Assembly: GCA_041685145.1 (NCBI GenBank)
Contig: JAWLGJ010000007.1
Span: 1 to 64,000, forward strand
Length of the DNA: 64,000 nt
Source of the DNA: JAWLGJ01 sp041685145
GTDB lineage: Bacteria; Pseudomonadota; Alphaproteobacteria; Rhodospirillales; Magnetospirillaceae
Reading direction: 5' to 3'
Shown: positions 46,412 to 55,169 of the stretch, piece after piece
Numbering within the stretch: the first letter of the stretch is position 1
Layout: every line of letters begins with the position of its first letter
Notes under the pieces: generated by a model
Seen by the model: the letters and a program-made list of their open reading frames with translations, nothing else
What the model was told of the DNA's origin: nothing
The model's database searches: none
Position numbers and translations under genes: made by a program

Positions 46412-47631
46412 GCTACGACGTCGCCACGATTCGGGCCGAATTCCCCATCCTGGCGCGGCAGGTGCGCGGGCGGCCGCTGGTCTATCTCGACTCCGCCGCC
46501 TCGGCGCAGAAGCCGGCCTGTGTCATCGAGGCCGAGGCCGCCGTCTACCGCGACGAATACGCCAACATCCATCGCGGCGCCTATATGTTCTCGGAGCGCA
46601 CCACGGCGCGCTACGAGGCGGCCCGCGAGACGGTGCGGCGCTTCCTCAACGCCGCCGACAAGCGCGAGGTCGTCTTCACCCGCAACGCCACCGAGGCCAT
46701 CAACCTCGTCGCCGCCACCTGGGGTCGCGCCAATCTGGGCGAGGGCGACGAGATCCTGGTCACCGAACTGGAGCACCACGCCAACATCGTTCCCTGGCAG
46801 ATGCTGGCCCAGGAAACCGGCGCGGTGCTGCGCCCGGTGCCGGTGGGCGACGACGGCCGCTTCCTGATGGACGCCTTCGAGGATGCCCTGGGCCCGCGCA
46901 CCCGGCTGGTGGCGGTGGCGCACATGTCCAATGTGCTGGGCACGGTGCTGCCGGTGGCCGAGATCGCCAAGCGCGCCCGCGACGCCGGGGCGGCGGTGCT
47001 CATCGACGGCGCCCAGGCGGTGTGCCACGCCGCCGTCGACGTGCAGGCCATCGGCTGCGACTTCTACGTCTTTTCCGGCCACAAGCTCTATGGCCCCACC
47101 GGCATCGGGGCGCTGTACGGCCGCCGCGAGTTGCTGGAGGCCATGCCCCCCTATCAGGGCGGCGGCGACATGATCCGGCAGGTCAGCTTCGCGGGCACCA
47201 CCTGGGCGCCGCCGCCGGCCAAGTTCGAGGCCGGCACCCCGGCCATTGCCCAGGCCATCGCCCTGGGGGCGGCCATCGACTATGTCGAGGGGCTGGGCCT
47301 GGCGGCCATCGCCGCGCACGAGCACGACCTGCTGACCCATGCCACCCAGCGGCTGTCGGCGATTCCGGGCCTGCGCATCCACGGCACGGCGCCGGGCAAG
47401 GGGGCGGTGATCTCCTTCACCCTCGACGACGCCCACCCCCACGACATCGCCACCGTGCTGGACCGGCACGGCGTGGCGGTGCGCGCCGGCCATCACTGCG
47501 CGCAGCCGTTGATGGACCGCCTGGGCGTGCCGGCGACGGCGCGGGCGTCCTTCGGGCTCTACAACACCCGCGAGGAGGTCGAGGCCCTGGCCGGCGCCCT
47601 GGAGAAAGTCGAGGAGATGTTCCGCCGATGA
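46408..47631 (+). CDS. sufS: Cysteine desulfurase SufS
   Basis: 407-residue class II (SufS-type) PLP enzyme that mobilises sulfur from cysteine. PLP lysine in FSGHKLYGPTG, ELEHHANIVPWQ, and active-site cysteine in RAGHHCAQPLM. Works with the SufU encoded next as sulfur acceptor. ATGA overlaps at both ends. Confidence 0.96.
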   Translation: MSYDVATIRAEFPILARQVRGRPLVYLDSAASAQKPACVIEAEAAVYRDEYANIHRGAYMFSERTTARYEAARETVRRFLNAADKREVVFTRNATEAINLVAATWGRANLGEGDEILVTELEHHANIVPWQMLAQETGAVLRPVPVGDDGRFLMDAFEDALGPRTRLVAVAHMSNVLGTVLPVAEIAKRARDAGAAVLIDGAQAVCHAAVDVQAIGCDFYVFSGHKLYGPTGIGALYGRRELLEAMPPYQGGGDMIRQVSFAGTTWAPPPAKFEAGTPAIAQAIALGAAIDYVEGLGLAAIAAHEHDLLTHATQRLSAIPGLRIHGTAPGKGAVISFTLDDAHPHDIATVLDRHGVAVRAGHHCAQPLMDRLGVPATARASFGLYNTREEVEALAGALEKVEEMFRR

Positions 47632-48104
47632 GCCTGATGGACGACGACCTGCGCGACCTCTATCAGGAGGTCATCCTCGACCACGGCAAGCGGCCGCGCA
47701 ACTTCCGCCACCCGGAGGACGCCAACCACCAGGCGCGCGGCCACAACCCGCTGTGCGGCGACCAGTTGGTGGTCTATCTGAAGACGGACGATGCCGGCAC
47801 CGTGGTCGACGCCGCCTTTCAGGGCCGTGGCTGCGCCATCTCCACCGCCTCGGCCTCGCTGATGACCGAGGTGGTCATGGGCAAGAGCGAGGCGCAGGCC
47901 CGCGCCCTGTTCGAGGCCGTGCACCGCATGGCCACCGGCGAGGACGAGGTTCCCACCCCGCCCGAGGGCCTGGAAGACGATTTCGACCGCCTGATGGTGC
48001 TTTCGGGCGTGCGTGAATATCCGGCCAGGGTCAAATGCGCCACCCTGGCCTGGCACACGATGACCGCGGCGCTCAACGATGAAGAGGAGGCGACGACGGA
48101 ATGA
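47628..48104 (+). CDS. sufU: SufU-type sulfur transfer / scaffold protein
   Basis: 158 residues, IscU-like fold. Three conserved cysteines in NPLCGDQ, GRGCAIS and VKCATLAWH plus the Asp of LCGD form the zinc site that, in Bacillus SufU, exchanges with the SufS active site. Takes the role SufE has in other suf operons. Begins MSLMDDDLRDLYQEVILDH. Confidence 0.95.
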   Translation: MSLMDDDLRDLYQEVILDHGKRPRNFRHPEDANHQARGHNPLCGDQLVVYLKTDDAGTVVDAAFQGRGCAISTASASLMTEVVMGKSEAQARALFEAVHRMATGEDEVPTPPEGLEDDFDRLMVLSGVREYPARVKCATLAWHTMTAALNDEEEATTE

Positions 48105-48508
48105 TACCGGAACGTCCCTTCGCGCCCGATGCGGGCATGACGACCCCCGGCGAGGAGATCACCTCGCGCGCCGGCGACCCCCTGCCGGCCGACAAGCAGG
48201 CGGCGGCGTCGGAGGACGCCGTGATCGATGCGCTGAAAACCGTTTATGACCCCGAGATTCCGATCAACCTTTACGACCTGGGGCTGATCTACCATCTCGA
48301 TCTCAGGGACAACGGCGACGTCGCCATCACCATGACCCTGACCACCCCGGCCTGCCCGGTGGCGCAGCAGATGCCCGACCAGGTGGCCCAGACGGTGGCC
48401 AGCCTGCCCGAGGTCGGTGTCGTGACGGTGGAGCTTGTCTGGGATCCGCCGTGGACCTTCGACAAGATGAGCCCCGACGCCCGCATGGCGCTCGACGTGA
48501 TGATGTGA
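48101..48508 (+). CDS. sufT: SUF system Fe-S assembly factor SufT (DUF59/MIP18-like)
   Basis: 135 residues. DUF59 domain (about 35-130): TVYDPEIPINLYDLGLIYHL, TLTTPACPVAQQMP (conserved Cys), and ELVWDPPWTFDKMSPDAR. Assists Fe-S cluster transfer to targets. ATGA overlap with sufU; last gene of the operon. No sufA follows. Confidence 0.93.
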   Translation: MIPERPFAPDAGMTTPGEEITSRAGDPLPADKQAAASEDAVIDALKTVYDPEIPINLYDLGLIYHLDLRDNGDVAITMTLTTPACPVAQQMPDQVAQTVASLPEVGVVTVELVWDPPWTFDKMSPDARMALDVMM

Positions 48509-48511
48509 CCC

Positions 48512-48531
48512 GACGACGCGAGAGCGTCGTC
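48512..48531 (+). repeat. Perfect 8-bp hairpin with GAGA loop right after sufT
   Basis: GACGACGC (48512-48519), loop GAGA, GCGTCGTC (48524-48531). It starts three bases after the sufT stop. No T-tract follows, so it may protect the 3' end of the suf mRNA rather than terminate it. Confidence 0.6.
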
Positions 48532-48636
48532 ATTCCCGCGAAGGCGGGAATCCAGCAAGGCCGGAGCCATGAAACGAGGTAGGCGACGCTAAGCGCTGGC
48601 ATCACCAACTGGACCCCCGCCTGCGCGGGGGTGACG
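48528..48636 (+). repeat. REP-like pair of inverted palindromes
   Basis: First unit: ATTCCCGC-GAAG-GCGGGAAT (48532-48551) followed by CCAG. Second unit: CTGG then ACCCCCGC-CTGC-GCGGGGGT (48613-48632). The two units face each other (CGTCA... and ...TGACG at the outer ends) across about 57 bases. This type of sequence is typical of dispersed repetitive extragenic palindromes; whether it recurs elsewhere cannot be seen in this window. Confidence 0.65.
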
Positions 48637-48729
48637 GAAGGGGCGCGGCGCGCGGTTTATTCGCGCCGGGCGCGCCTTCCATCCACGCGCATCCCTGTTC
48701 ATCCGTGTCAGCTTGAAAGGCTGCCCGCC

Positions 48730-49134
48730 GTGGCAAACAAGGTCCACAAGCCCGACGAGGACTGGCGGCGCGAACTCTCGCCCGAGCAGTACGCCGTCTG
48801 CCGGTGCAGCGCCACCGAGCCGCCCTTCACCGGCCGCTACTGGAACGAAAAGCGCCCCGGCACCTATCACTGCGCCGCCTGCGGCCAGGATTTGTTCCAT
48901 TCCGGCGCCAAATACGACTCCGGCACCGGCTGGCCCAGCTTCTGGGCCCCGGTGGCCCAGGACCGCGTGGCGACGCGCCTCGACTCCAGCCACGGCATGA
49001 CCCGCACCGAGGCCCTGTGCAGCCGCTGCGACTCCCACCTGGGCCACGTCTTCGATGACGGCCCCGATCCCACCGGCCAGCGCTACTGCATCAACTCGGC
49101 GGCGCTGGCGTTGAAGGCGGAGGATGAGGACTGA
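48730..49134 (+). CDS. msrB: Peptide-methionine (R)-S-oxide reductase MsrB
   Basis: Reduces R-methionine sulfoxide in proteins. 134 residues from GTG 48730. Zinc CxxC pairs in CAACGQDLF and CSRCDSHLGH, SGTGWPSFW, and catalytic Cys in GQRYCINSAAL. Weak ribosome site (AAAGG); upstream in-frame sequence lacks homology. Confidence 0.95.
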   Translation: MANKVHKPDEDWRRELSPEQYAVCRCSATEPPFTGRYWNEKRPGTYHCAACGQDLFHSGAKYDSGTGWPSFWAPVAQDRVATRLDSSHGMTRTEALCSRCDSHLGHVFDDGPDPTGQRYCINSAALALKAEDED

Positions 49135-49137
49135 CGC

Positions 49138-49410
49138 TCAGTCGGCCGCCACCGGCACGATGACCCCCACCGGCGCCTCCGGGTCGCGCATGTCCAGGAA
49201 CACCACCTGCCCCAGCCGCTCGACCAGGGCGCATTGGTCCTCGGGCAGGTCGAGGAAGCGGGCGGTGGCGCCCTCGGCGTCGGTGACCTCCAGGACGTCG
49301 CCGTCCAGGCGGGCGGCGGCCGTCTCCAGGGCGAAGGGCGGCTCGGGCAGCGGGATGACGACGTGTTCCTGGTTGCCGGCGACGATGATGTCGTAGTCGT
49401 CGATGTCCAT
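49138..49410 (-). CDS. Small acidic protein of unknown function
   Basis: 90 residues from ATG 49410 with GGGAGA eight bases upstream. Strongly acidic N-terminus (MDIDDYDIIVAGNQEHVVIP) and beta-rich sequence (GDVLEVTDAEGATARFLDL, GQVVFLDMRDPEAP). No cysteine motif or signal peptide. Resembles small DUF1292-like proteins in composition but I cannot place it in a family. It lies just after the asd terminator, so it would rely on read-through or its own promoter. Confidence 0.6.
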   Translation of the reverse strand: MDIDDYDIIVAGNQEHVVIPLPEPPFALETAAARLDGDVLEVTDAEGATARFLDLPEDQCALVERLGQVVFLDMRDPEAPVGVIVPVAAD

Positions 49411-49431
49411 GACGCGGGTCTCCCGACGGGT

Positions 49432-49471
49432 GTGGAAAAGGAAAAGGGGGCGAGACTTGCCCCGCCCCCTT
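49432..49471 (-). terminator. Rho-independent terminator downstream of asd
   Basis: Minus strand: nine-pair perfect stem (49463-49471 with 49444-49452, AAGGGGGCG / CGCCCCCTT), ten-base loop, then TTCCTTTTCC. Starts about 32 bases after the asd stop. Confidence 0.8.
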
Positions 49472-49502
49472 ACCTGGTTCGCCTGCCGTGCGTGGCGGGC
49501 GG

Positions 49503-50522
49503 CTATTTCTTCAGGTAGTCCTGCGCCAGCACCTCGGCGATCTGCACGGTGTTGAGCGCCGCGCCCTTGCGCAGGTTGTCGCCGACGCACCAGAAGCTGA
49601 GGCCGTTCTTCACCGTCTCGTCGCGGCGCAGGCGGCTGACGAAGACGTTGTCCTCGCCGGCGCATTCGACCTGGGTGACATAGCCCTCGTCGGCGCGGTA
49701 GTCGACCACCGAGATGCCGGGGGCGTTGCGCAGCGCCTCGCGGGCGTCGTCCTCGGAGACGGCGTTCTCGAACTCGACATTGATGTATTCGGCGTGGCCG
49801 ATGAACACCGGCACGCGGGCGCAGTTGGCGTGCAGCTTGATGTCGGGGTCGAGGATCTTGCGCGTCTCCACCGCCATCTTCCACTCTTCCTTGGTCTCGC
49901 CGTTCTCCAGGAACTTGTCGATGTGGGGAATAACGTTGAAGGCGATCTGCTTGGTGAACTTCTCATTCACGATCGGGTCGTTCACATAGATGGCGCGGGT
50001 CTGGTTGAACAACTCGTCCATGGCGTCCTTGCCCGAGCCCGACACCGACTGGTAGGTCGACACCACCACGCGCCGAATCTTGCCCAGGTCATGCAGCGGC
50101 TTCAGCGCCACCACCATCTGGATGGTCGAGCAGTTGGGGTTGGCGATGATGCCGCGCTTGGTGTAGCCGGCGATGGCCTCGGGGTTCACCTCCGGCACCA
50201 CCAGCGGCACGTCGGGCTCCATGCGGAAATGCGAGGTGTTGTCGACCACCACGCAGCCGGCGGCGGCGGCGCGCGGGCTGTGCTTGGCCGAGACGCTGGC
50301 GCCCGGCGACGACAGGGCGATGTCGACGCCGGTGAAGTCGAACGTGGCCAGGTCGCGGCACTTCAGCACCTCGTCCTCGCCGAAGGAAATCTCCTTGCCC
50401 ACCGACCGCTGGGAGGCGAGCGGAATCACCTCGTCGACGGGGAACTGGCGCTCGGCCAGGATGTTGAGCATCTCGCGCCCGACATTGCCGGTCGCGCCGA
50501 TGACTGCGATTCTGTAACCCAT
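49503..50522 (-). CDS. asd: Aspartate-semialdehyde dehydrogenase
   Basis: Reduces aspartyl phosphate to the semialdehyde, the branch precursor of threonine, methionine, isoleucine, lysine and diaminopimelate. 339 residues. NADP motif VIGATGNVGREML, active-site Cys in IIANPNCSTIQMV, QSVSGSGKDAMDEL, and HANCARVPVFIGH with substrate His. ATG 50522 has GAGGAGC seven bases upstream. Preceded by a leader with the features of threonine attenuation (separate entries) and followed by a strong terminator, so it is a single-gene transcription unit behind leuB. Confidence 0.97.
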   Translation of the reverse strand: MGYRIAVIGATGNVGREMLNILAERQFPVDEVIPLASQRSVGKEISFGEDEVLKCRDLATFDFTGVDIALSSPGASVSAKHSPRAAAAGCVVVDNTSHFRMEPDVPLVVPEVNPEAIAGYTKRGIIANPNCSTIQMVVALKPLHDLGKIRRVVVSTYQSVSGSGKDAMDELFNQTRAIYVNDPIVNEKFTKQIAFNVIPHIDKFLENGETKEEWKMAVETRKILDPDIKLHANCARVPVFIGHAEYINVEFENAVSEDDAREALRNAPGISVVDYRADEGYVTQVECAGEDNVFVSRLRRDETVKNGLSFWCVGDNLRKGAALNTVQIAEVLAQDYLKK

Positions 50523-50568
50523 CTTTTGCTCCTCGCTTTTCTGTCGCCCGCGCGCCCGATATGAAACA

Positions 50569-50589
50569 GCCCGCGTGGTGCACGCGGGC
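50569..50589 (-). terminator. Attenuator (terminator-form) hairpin before asd
   Basis: Minus-strand RNA: GCCCGCGUG (50589-50581), loop CAC, CACGCGGGC (50577-50569), nine perfect pairs, then UGUUUCAU. The 5' arm is shared with the alternative antiterminator, so only one of the two can form. The T-tract is interrupted, so termination may be partial. Confidence 0.65.
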
Positions 50590-50622
50590 CAATCCAAATT
50601 CGGTCAAATCGACCGGCCCGCG
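50583..50622 (-). promoter_or_regulatory. Antiterminator hairpin before asd
   Basis: CGCGGGCC (50622-50615) pairs with GGCCCGCG (50590-50583); a smaller stem CGGUC/GACCG (50615-50601) can form inside. The 5' arm begins two bases after the leader peptide stop codon, so a ribosome finishing the leader would cover it and favour the terminator. Confidence 0.65.
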
Positions 50623-50623
50623 C

Positions 50624-50737
50624 CTATCCGCCGGTTTTCGTAGTGGTCGCGGAGGTGGTCGTCGTGACGGCGCACGCCATCGCCGCCGGCCGGGGGCCGG
50701 CCGAACCGTCGGGGCGGTCCAGGCGAATGCGCGACAT
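50624..50737 (-). CDS. Threonine-rich leader peptide of asd
   Basis: 37-codon reading frame with GGAAGGAG five bases before its ATG. Residues 25-35 read TTTTSATTTKT, eight threonines in eleven codons, then GG and a TAG stop. It resembles E. coli ThrL (threonine-rich leader ending in TTGNGAG) and not a coding shadow, since it lies in a 294-base gap between leuB and asd with its own promoter. Stalling at threonine codons when Thr-tRNA is scarce would leave the downstream antiterminator arm free and allow asd transcription; completion of translation would mask that arm and permit termination. An internal ATG (codon 20) could give an 18-residue form. Confidence 0.75.
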   Translation of the reverse strand: MSRIRLDRPDGSAGPRPAAMACAVTTTTSATTTKTGG

Positions 50738-50765
50738 GCGGGCTCCTTCCGTCTCGCGGCCGCGC

Positions 50766-50794
50766 ATTAGTCCAGAATATCGGCCGGCGGTCAA
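50766..50794 (-). promoter_or_regulatory. Promoter of the asd leader
   Basis: Minus strand: TTGACC (50789-50794), 17-base spacer, ACTAAT (50766-50771). It predicts a start near 50758, about 20 bases before the leader peptide ATG. Confidence 0.65.
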
Positions 50795-50795
50795 G

Positions 50796-50810
50796 GGGGG
50801 CTTTGCCCCC
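50796..50810 (-). terminator. Short GC hairpin after leuB
   Basis: GGGGGC-AAA-GCCCCC on the minus strand just after the leuB stop, followed by only two T residues. It could weakly terminate leuCDB transcription ahead of the asd promoter. Confidence 0.4.
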
Positions 50811-50816
50811 GCCCCT

Positions 50817-51923
50817 TCAGGCCACCAGCCGGTCCAGCTCGCCGACCACGGCCTCGCCCATGACCGTGGTCGAGACCTTGGCCTTGCCGGGCTGCATGAT
50901 GTCGGCGGTGCGCAGCCCGCCGTCGAGGACGTTGGTCACCGCCGCCTCGATCAGGTCGGCCTCGGCGCCGAGATCGAAGGAATAGCGCAGCATCATTGCG
51001 AAGCTGAGCAGGGTGGCCAGGGGATTGGCGATGTCGTTGCCGGCGATGTCGGGGGCGGAGCCGTGCACCGGCTCGTACAGCGCCCGGCGGCGGCCCTGGG
51101 CGTCGGCCCCGCCCAGCGAGGCCGAGGGCAGCATCCCCAGCGAACCGGTCAGCATGGCGGCGCAATCGGACAGGATGTCGCCGAACATGTTGGTGGTGAC
51201 GATGACGTCGAACTGCTTCGGCGCCCGAACAAGCTGCATCGAGGCGTTGTCGACATACATGTGCGACAGCTCGACCTCGGGGTATTCCTTGCCCACCGAG
51301 ACCACTTCCTCGCGCCACAGCACGGTGGATTCCAGTACATTGGCCTTGTCCACCGAACAGACGCGCTTGCCCCGCTTCATCGCCAGGTCGAAGGCGACGC
51401 GGGCGATGCGGCGCACCTCGGGGGTGGTGTAGACCAGGGTGTTGTAGCCCTTGCGGGTGCCGTCGGGCAGGGTGTCGATGCCGCGGGGATCGCCGAAATA
51501 GATGCCGCCCGTCAGCTCGCGCACGATCATGATGTCGAGGCCGGCGACCACCTCGTGCTTCAGCGTGCTGGCCTCGGCGAGGGCGTCGAAGACGATGGCC
51601 GGGCGCAGATTGGCGAACAGGCCCATCTCCTTGCGGATGCGCAAAAGCCCCCGCTCCGGCTTCTTGTCGAAGGGCAGATCGTCCCACTTCGGCCCGCCGA
51701 CGGCGCCCAGCAGCACGGCGTCGGCGGCCATCGCCTCGGCCAGGGTCTCGTCGGTCAGCGGCACGCCGTGCCTGTCGATGGAGGCGCCGCCGATGAGGCC
51801 CTCGCGCACGTCGAAGCCGACGCCGCGCCGGCGTTGCAGCCACTCCATCACCCGGCGCACCTGCGCCGTCACCTCCGGGCCGATGCCGTCGCCCGGCAGC
51901 ATCAAAATCGTCCTGTCGCGCAT
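50817..51923 (-). CDS. leuB: 3-isopropylmalate dehydrogenase LeuB
   Basis: Oxidative decarboxylation in leucine synthesis. 368 residues. [42 protein letters not shown] (substrate loop), [27 protein letters not shown], and [17 protein letters not shown] (NAD site). About 70 bases after leuD. Confidence 0.97.
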   Translation of the reverse strand: MRDRTILMLPGDGIGPEVTAQVRRVMEWLQRRRGVGFDVREGLIGGASIDRHGVPLTDETLAEAMAADAVLLGAVGGPKWDDLPFDKKPERGLLRIRKEMGLFANLRPAIVFDALAEASTLKHEVVAGLDIMIVRELTGGIYFGDPRGIDTLPDGTRKGYNTLVYTTPEVRRIARVAFDLAMKRGKRVCSVDKANVLESTVLWREEVVSVGKEYPEVELSHMYVDNASMQLVRAPKQFDVIVTTNMFGDILSDCAAMLTGSLGMLPSASLGGADAQGRRRALYEPVHGSAPDIAGNDIANPLATLLSFAMMLRYSFDLGAEADLIEAAVTNVLDGGLRTADIMQPGKAKVSTTVMGEAVVGELDRLVA

Positions 51924-51992
51924 TCCCCTCTCCGGGCTTGTTCTTGTCGCTTCGCGCCTCGCGGCGCTCCTGGATGTGCGTGGCTTGAGGGC

Positions 51993-52604
51993 CTAGGCCG
52001 CCAGCCAGGGCGCCTGCTGGCGCCGGCGCGCTTCGAAGTCATCGATCTTCGCGGCCTTCTGGAGCGTCAGGCCGATGTCGTCGAGGCCGTTCAGCAGGCA
52101 GTGCTTGCGGAAGGGATCGACGTCGAAGGCGATGACGCCGCCGTCGGGGCCGCGGATTTCCTGCTTCTCCAGATCGACGGTGACGGTGGCGTTGGCGCCG
52201 CGCCCGGCGTCGTCCATCAGCTTGTCGACCTCCGCCTGCGGCAGGGTGATGGGCAGGATGCCGTTCTTAAAGCAGTTGTTGTAGAAGATGTCGGCGAAGC
52301 TGGGCGCGACGATGCAGCGGATGCCGAAATCGAGGAGCGCCCAGGGGGCGTGCTCGCGCGAGGAGCCGCAGCCGAAATTGTCGCCGGCGACCAGGATCTT
52401 GGCCGCGCGGTAGGCGGGCTTGTTCAGCACGAAGTCGGGATTCTCGGCGCCGTTGTCGTCATAGCGCATCTCGTGAAACAGGTTCTTGCCCAGCCCGGTG
52501 CGCTTGATCGTCTTCAGGAACTGCTTGGGGATGATCATGTCGGTGTCGACATTGATCATCGGCAGCGGCGCGGCGACGCCGGTGAGCACGGTGAATTTGT
52601 CCAT
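51993..52604 (-). CDS. leuD: 3-isopropylmalate dehydratase small subunit LeuD
   Basis: 203-residue swivel domain of isopropylmalate isomerase. [36 protein letters not shown] and [17 protein letters not shown] are typical. Fourteen bases after leuC, with which it forms the active heterodimer. Confidence 0.97.
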   Translation of the reverse strand: MDKFTVLTGVAAPLPMINVDTDMIIPKQFLKTIKRTGLGKNLFHEMRYDDNGAENPDFVLNKPAYRAAKILVAGDNFGCGSSREHAPWALLDFGIRCIVAPSFADIFYNNCFKNGILPITLPQAEVDKLMDDAGRGANATVTVDLEKQEIRGPDGGVIAFDVDPFRKHCLLNGLDDIGLTLQKAAKIDDFEARRRQQAPWLAA

Positions 52605-52618
52605 CGTCCCTCTCCCCC

Positions 52619-54025
52619 TCAGGCCAACGCGCGCACGTCGGTCAGGCGCCCGGTGATGGCCGCCGCCGCCGCCATTTCGGGGCTGAGCAGATGCGTGCGC
52701 CCGCCCCGGCCCTGCCGGCCCTCGAAATTGCGGTTGGAGGTCGAGGCGCAGCGCTCGCCCGGCTCCAGGCGGTCGGCGTTCATCGCCAGGCACATCGAGC
52801 ACCCCGGCTCGCGCCATTCGAAACCGGCCTCGGTGAAGATGCGGTCCAGGCCTTCCGCCTCGGCCTGCTCCTTGACCAGGCCCGAGCCCGGCACCACCAT
52901 CGCGCCGACGCCCGCCGCCACCCGGCGGCCCTTGGCGATCGCCGCCGCCGCCCGCAGATCCTCGATGCGGCCGTTGGTGCACGAACCGATGAACACGCGG
53001 TCGACGGCGATATCGGCCAGCGGCGTGCCGGGGGCAAGGCCCATGTATTCCAGCGCCCGCCGCATGGCCCGGCGGCGGTGCTCGTCGGGCTCGTCGGCGG
53101 GGTCGGGGACGCGGGCGGTGATGGGCAGCACGTCCTGGGGGCTGGTGCCCCAGGTCACCTGCGGCGCCACGTCGGCCGCCGCCAGGGTGATCTCGGTGTC
53201 GAAAGCGGCGCCGTCGTCGGTCTTCAGCGTCTTCCAATAGTTGACCGCCGCCTCCCACGCGGCGCCCTTCGGCGCCTGCGGGCGGCCCTTCAGGTATTCG
53301 AACGTTGTCTCGTCGGGGGCGATGAGCCCGGCGCGGGCGCCGGCCTCGATGGTCATGTTGCACACCGTCATGCGCCCTTCCATCGACAGCGCCCGGATGG
53401 CCTCGCCGGCGTATTCGATGACATGGCCGGTGCCGCCGGCGGTGCCGATGCGGCCGATGATCGCCAGCACCAGATCCTTGGCGGTCACCCCGGCGGGCAG
53501 GCTGCCGTCGACGGTGATGCGCATGTTCTTGGCGCGGGCCTGCACCAGCGTCTGGGTGGCGAGCACATGCTCGACCTCGGAGGTGCCGATGCCGAAGGCC
53601 AGCGCCCCGAAGGCGCCGTGGGTGGCGGTGTGCGAATCGCCGCAGACGATGGTGGTGCCGGGCAGGGTGAAGCCCTGTTCGGGCCCGACGATGTGCACGA
53701 TGCCCTGGCGGATGTCGTCCATCGGATAGTAGGGCACGGCGAAGTCGCGGGCGTTGGCCTCCAGGGTCTCGACCTGCAGGCGCGATTCGGGATCGGCGAT
53801 GCCGTGCGAGCGGTCGGTGGTGGGGACGTTGTGATCGGCCACCGCCAGGGTCTGCCCCGGCCGCCGCACCTGGCGCCCGGCGGCGCGCAGCCCCTCGAAG
53901 GCCTGGGGGCTGGTCACCTCGTGGACGAGATGGCGGTCGATATAGATGAGGCAGGTGCCGTCATCCTGAACATCGACCAGATGGCTGTCCCAGATCTTGT
54001 CGAACAGGGTGCGCGGTGAAGCCAT
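52619..54025 (-). CDS. leuC: 3-isopropylmalate dehydratase large subunit LeuC
   Basis: 468-residue aconitase-family subunit with a 4Fe-4S cluster: ligand cysteines in [13 protein letters not shown] and GCSMCLAMN, plus [19 protein letters not shown]. Start ATG 54025 ([15 protein letters not shown]), seven codons after another in-frame ATG. First gene of leuC-leuD-leuB; a TATTCT -10-like box lies in the short gap to panE. Confidence 0.97.
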   Translation of the reverse strand: MASPRTLFDKIWDSHLVDVQDDGTCLIYIDRHLVHEVTSPQAFEGLRAAGRQVRRPGQTLAVADHNVPTTDRSHGIADPESRLQVETLEANARDFAVPYYPMDDIRQGIVHIVGPEQGFTLPGTTIVCGDSHTATHGAFGALAFGIGTSEVEHVLATQTLVQARAKNMRITVDGSLPAGVTAKDLVLAIIGRIGTAGGTGHVIEYAGEAIRALSMEGRMTVCNMTIEAGARAGLIAPDETTFEYLKGRPQAPKGAAWEAAVNYWKTLKTDDGAAFDTEITLAAADVAPQVTWGTSPQDVLPITARVPDPADEPDEHRRRAMRRALEYMGLAPGTPLADIAVDRVFIGSCTNGRIEDLRAAAAIAKGRRVAAGVGAMVVPGSGLVKEQAEAEGLDRIFTEAGFEWREPGCSMCLAMNADRLEPGERCASTSNRNFEGRQGRGGRTHLLSPEMAAAAAITGRLTDVRALA

Positions 54026-54117
54026 GTCTCGCTCTCGACTCATTCGTGAAGGGGCGCAGAATAGCGATTGCCCCGCGTGAGGGAAAGGGGCGTCGCGGCC
54101 AACGGGGGCGGGCCGCC

Positions 54118-55038
54118 TCAGCCGCCGCCGGCGGCGTGCAGCTTCAGCGCCGTGGCGATGAAGGTGTGGGTGGGCGTGGGCAGGCCGTGCTGGGCCCCCA
54201 GGCGCACCACCGCCCCCGACAGCCAGGGCAGTTCCAGCCGCGCGCCGCGTTCCAGGTCGCCCAGCATCGAGGACTTCATCTCGTGCGGCAGGCCGTCGAC
54301 GAAGGCCATCACCCGCTCGCCCTGGTCGACGGGCAACTCGACGCCCTCGGCGCGAGCCACCGCCACCGCCTCGTCAACGGCGGCGCGCAGCAGGGCGCGG
54401 GTGTCGGCGTCATCGCGGATGGGGCCGATGGGCAGCCGCGTCAGACTGGTGACACCGCTGAACGGGGCCAGGAAGACGAACTTCTCCCAGATGTTGCGGC
54501 GGATGTCGGGGGCGACCTCGATCTCCACCCCGGCCGCTTGGCCGGCCTGGGCGAACGCCTCGATATTGCGGCCGGCGCCGCCCTCGGCGCGCCCCACCCA
54601 CAGCCGCGCCAGGGTGCCGGTGTGGCGGATGACGCCGGGGGCGCCGATGACGGCGGCGATGTGGCAGACGCCGCCGACGGCATGGCCCGGCCCCAGCACC
54701 GAGTCGAGGCGCGGCACCGAGTCGACGCCGTTCTGGAAGGTGATGACGGGCGTGTCCGGCCCCAGCAGCGGGCGGACGACCTCGGCGGCGCTTTCGGTGT
54801 CCCACAGCTTGACCGAGAACAGCACCACATCGGCCGGGCCCAGATCCTCGGCGCGGTCGCTGGCGGTGACCGGGTGCAGGTGCAAGTCGCCGAGGGCGCT
54901 TTCCACCCTCAGGCCGTTCTCGCGCATGGCCGCCAGATGCGCCCCGCGCGCCAGGAAGCGCACGTCATGCCCCGCCGCCGCCAGCCGCGCCCCGAAATAG
55001 CCGCCGACCCCGCCGGCGCCGACAATCGCAATCCGCAT
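54118..55038 (-). CDS. panE: 2-dehydropantoate 2-reductase (PanE/ApbA family)
   Basis: 306 residues. Reduces ketopantoate with NADPH for pantothenate/CoA. Rossmann motif [39 protein letters not shown], lysine in [18 protein letters not shown], and C-terminal [21 protein letters not shown] before ATG 55038. It sits between rplS and leuC, a junction often without an extra gene in relatives. Confidence 0.88.
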   Translation of the reverse strand: MRIAIVGAGGVGGYFGARLAAAGHDVRFLARGAHLAAMRENGLRVESALGDLHLHPVTASDRAEDLGPADVVLFSVKLWDTESAAEVVRPLLGPDTPVITFQNGVDSVPRLDSVLGPGHAVGGVCHIAAVIGAPGVIRHTGTLARLWVGRAEGGAGRNIEAFAQAGQAAGVEIEVAPDIRRNIWEKFVFLAPFSGVTSLTRLPIGPIRDDADTRALLRAAVDEAVAVARAEGVELPVDQGERVMAFVDGLPHEMKSSMLGDLERGARLELPWLSGAVVRLGAQHGLPTPTHTFIATALKLHAAGGG

Positions 55039-55110
55039 CTCGCACCTCCCTCGCTGCACCAGACGCTTGGACGGGCGCGCCACAGCGGGCGCCGCCCAAC
55101 GGGCACACCA

Positions 55111-55144
55111 CGGGCCGGGGACACTGGCGCGTGCCCCCGGCCCG
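55111..55144 (-). terminator. Strong hairpin downstream of rplS
   Basis: Ten perfect pairs CGGGCCGGGG/CCCCGGCCCG (55111-55120 with 55135-55144) extended by four more, about 26 bases after the rplS stop. No T-tract follows, so it may work with Rho or stabilise the 3' end of the ffh-rplS mRNA. Confidence 0.45.
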
Positions 55145-55169
55145 AAACGTCAACCGATGGAAAAGGGGC

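Noticed and set aside
48512..48636. CRISPR array or insertion-sequence ends
   Set aside because: Units are palindromic and opposed, there are no spacers of equal length, and no transposase lies between them.
48685..48712. Tandem repeat CATCCCTGTT/CATCCGTGTC before msrB
   Set aside because: Only two imperfect units, too short to separate from chance.
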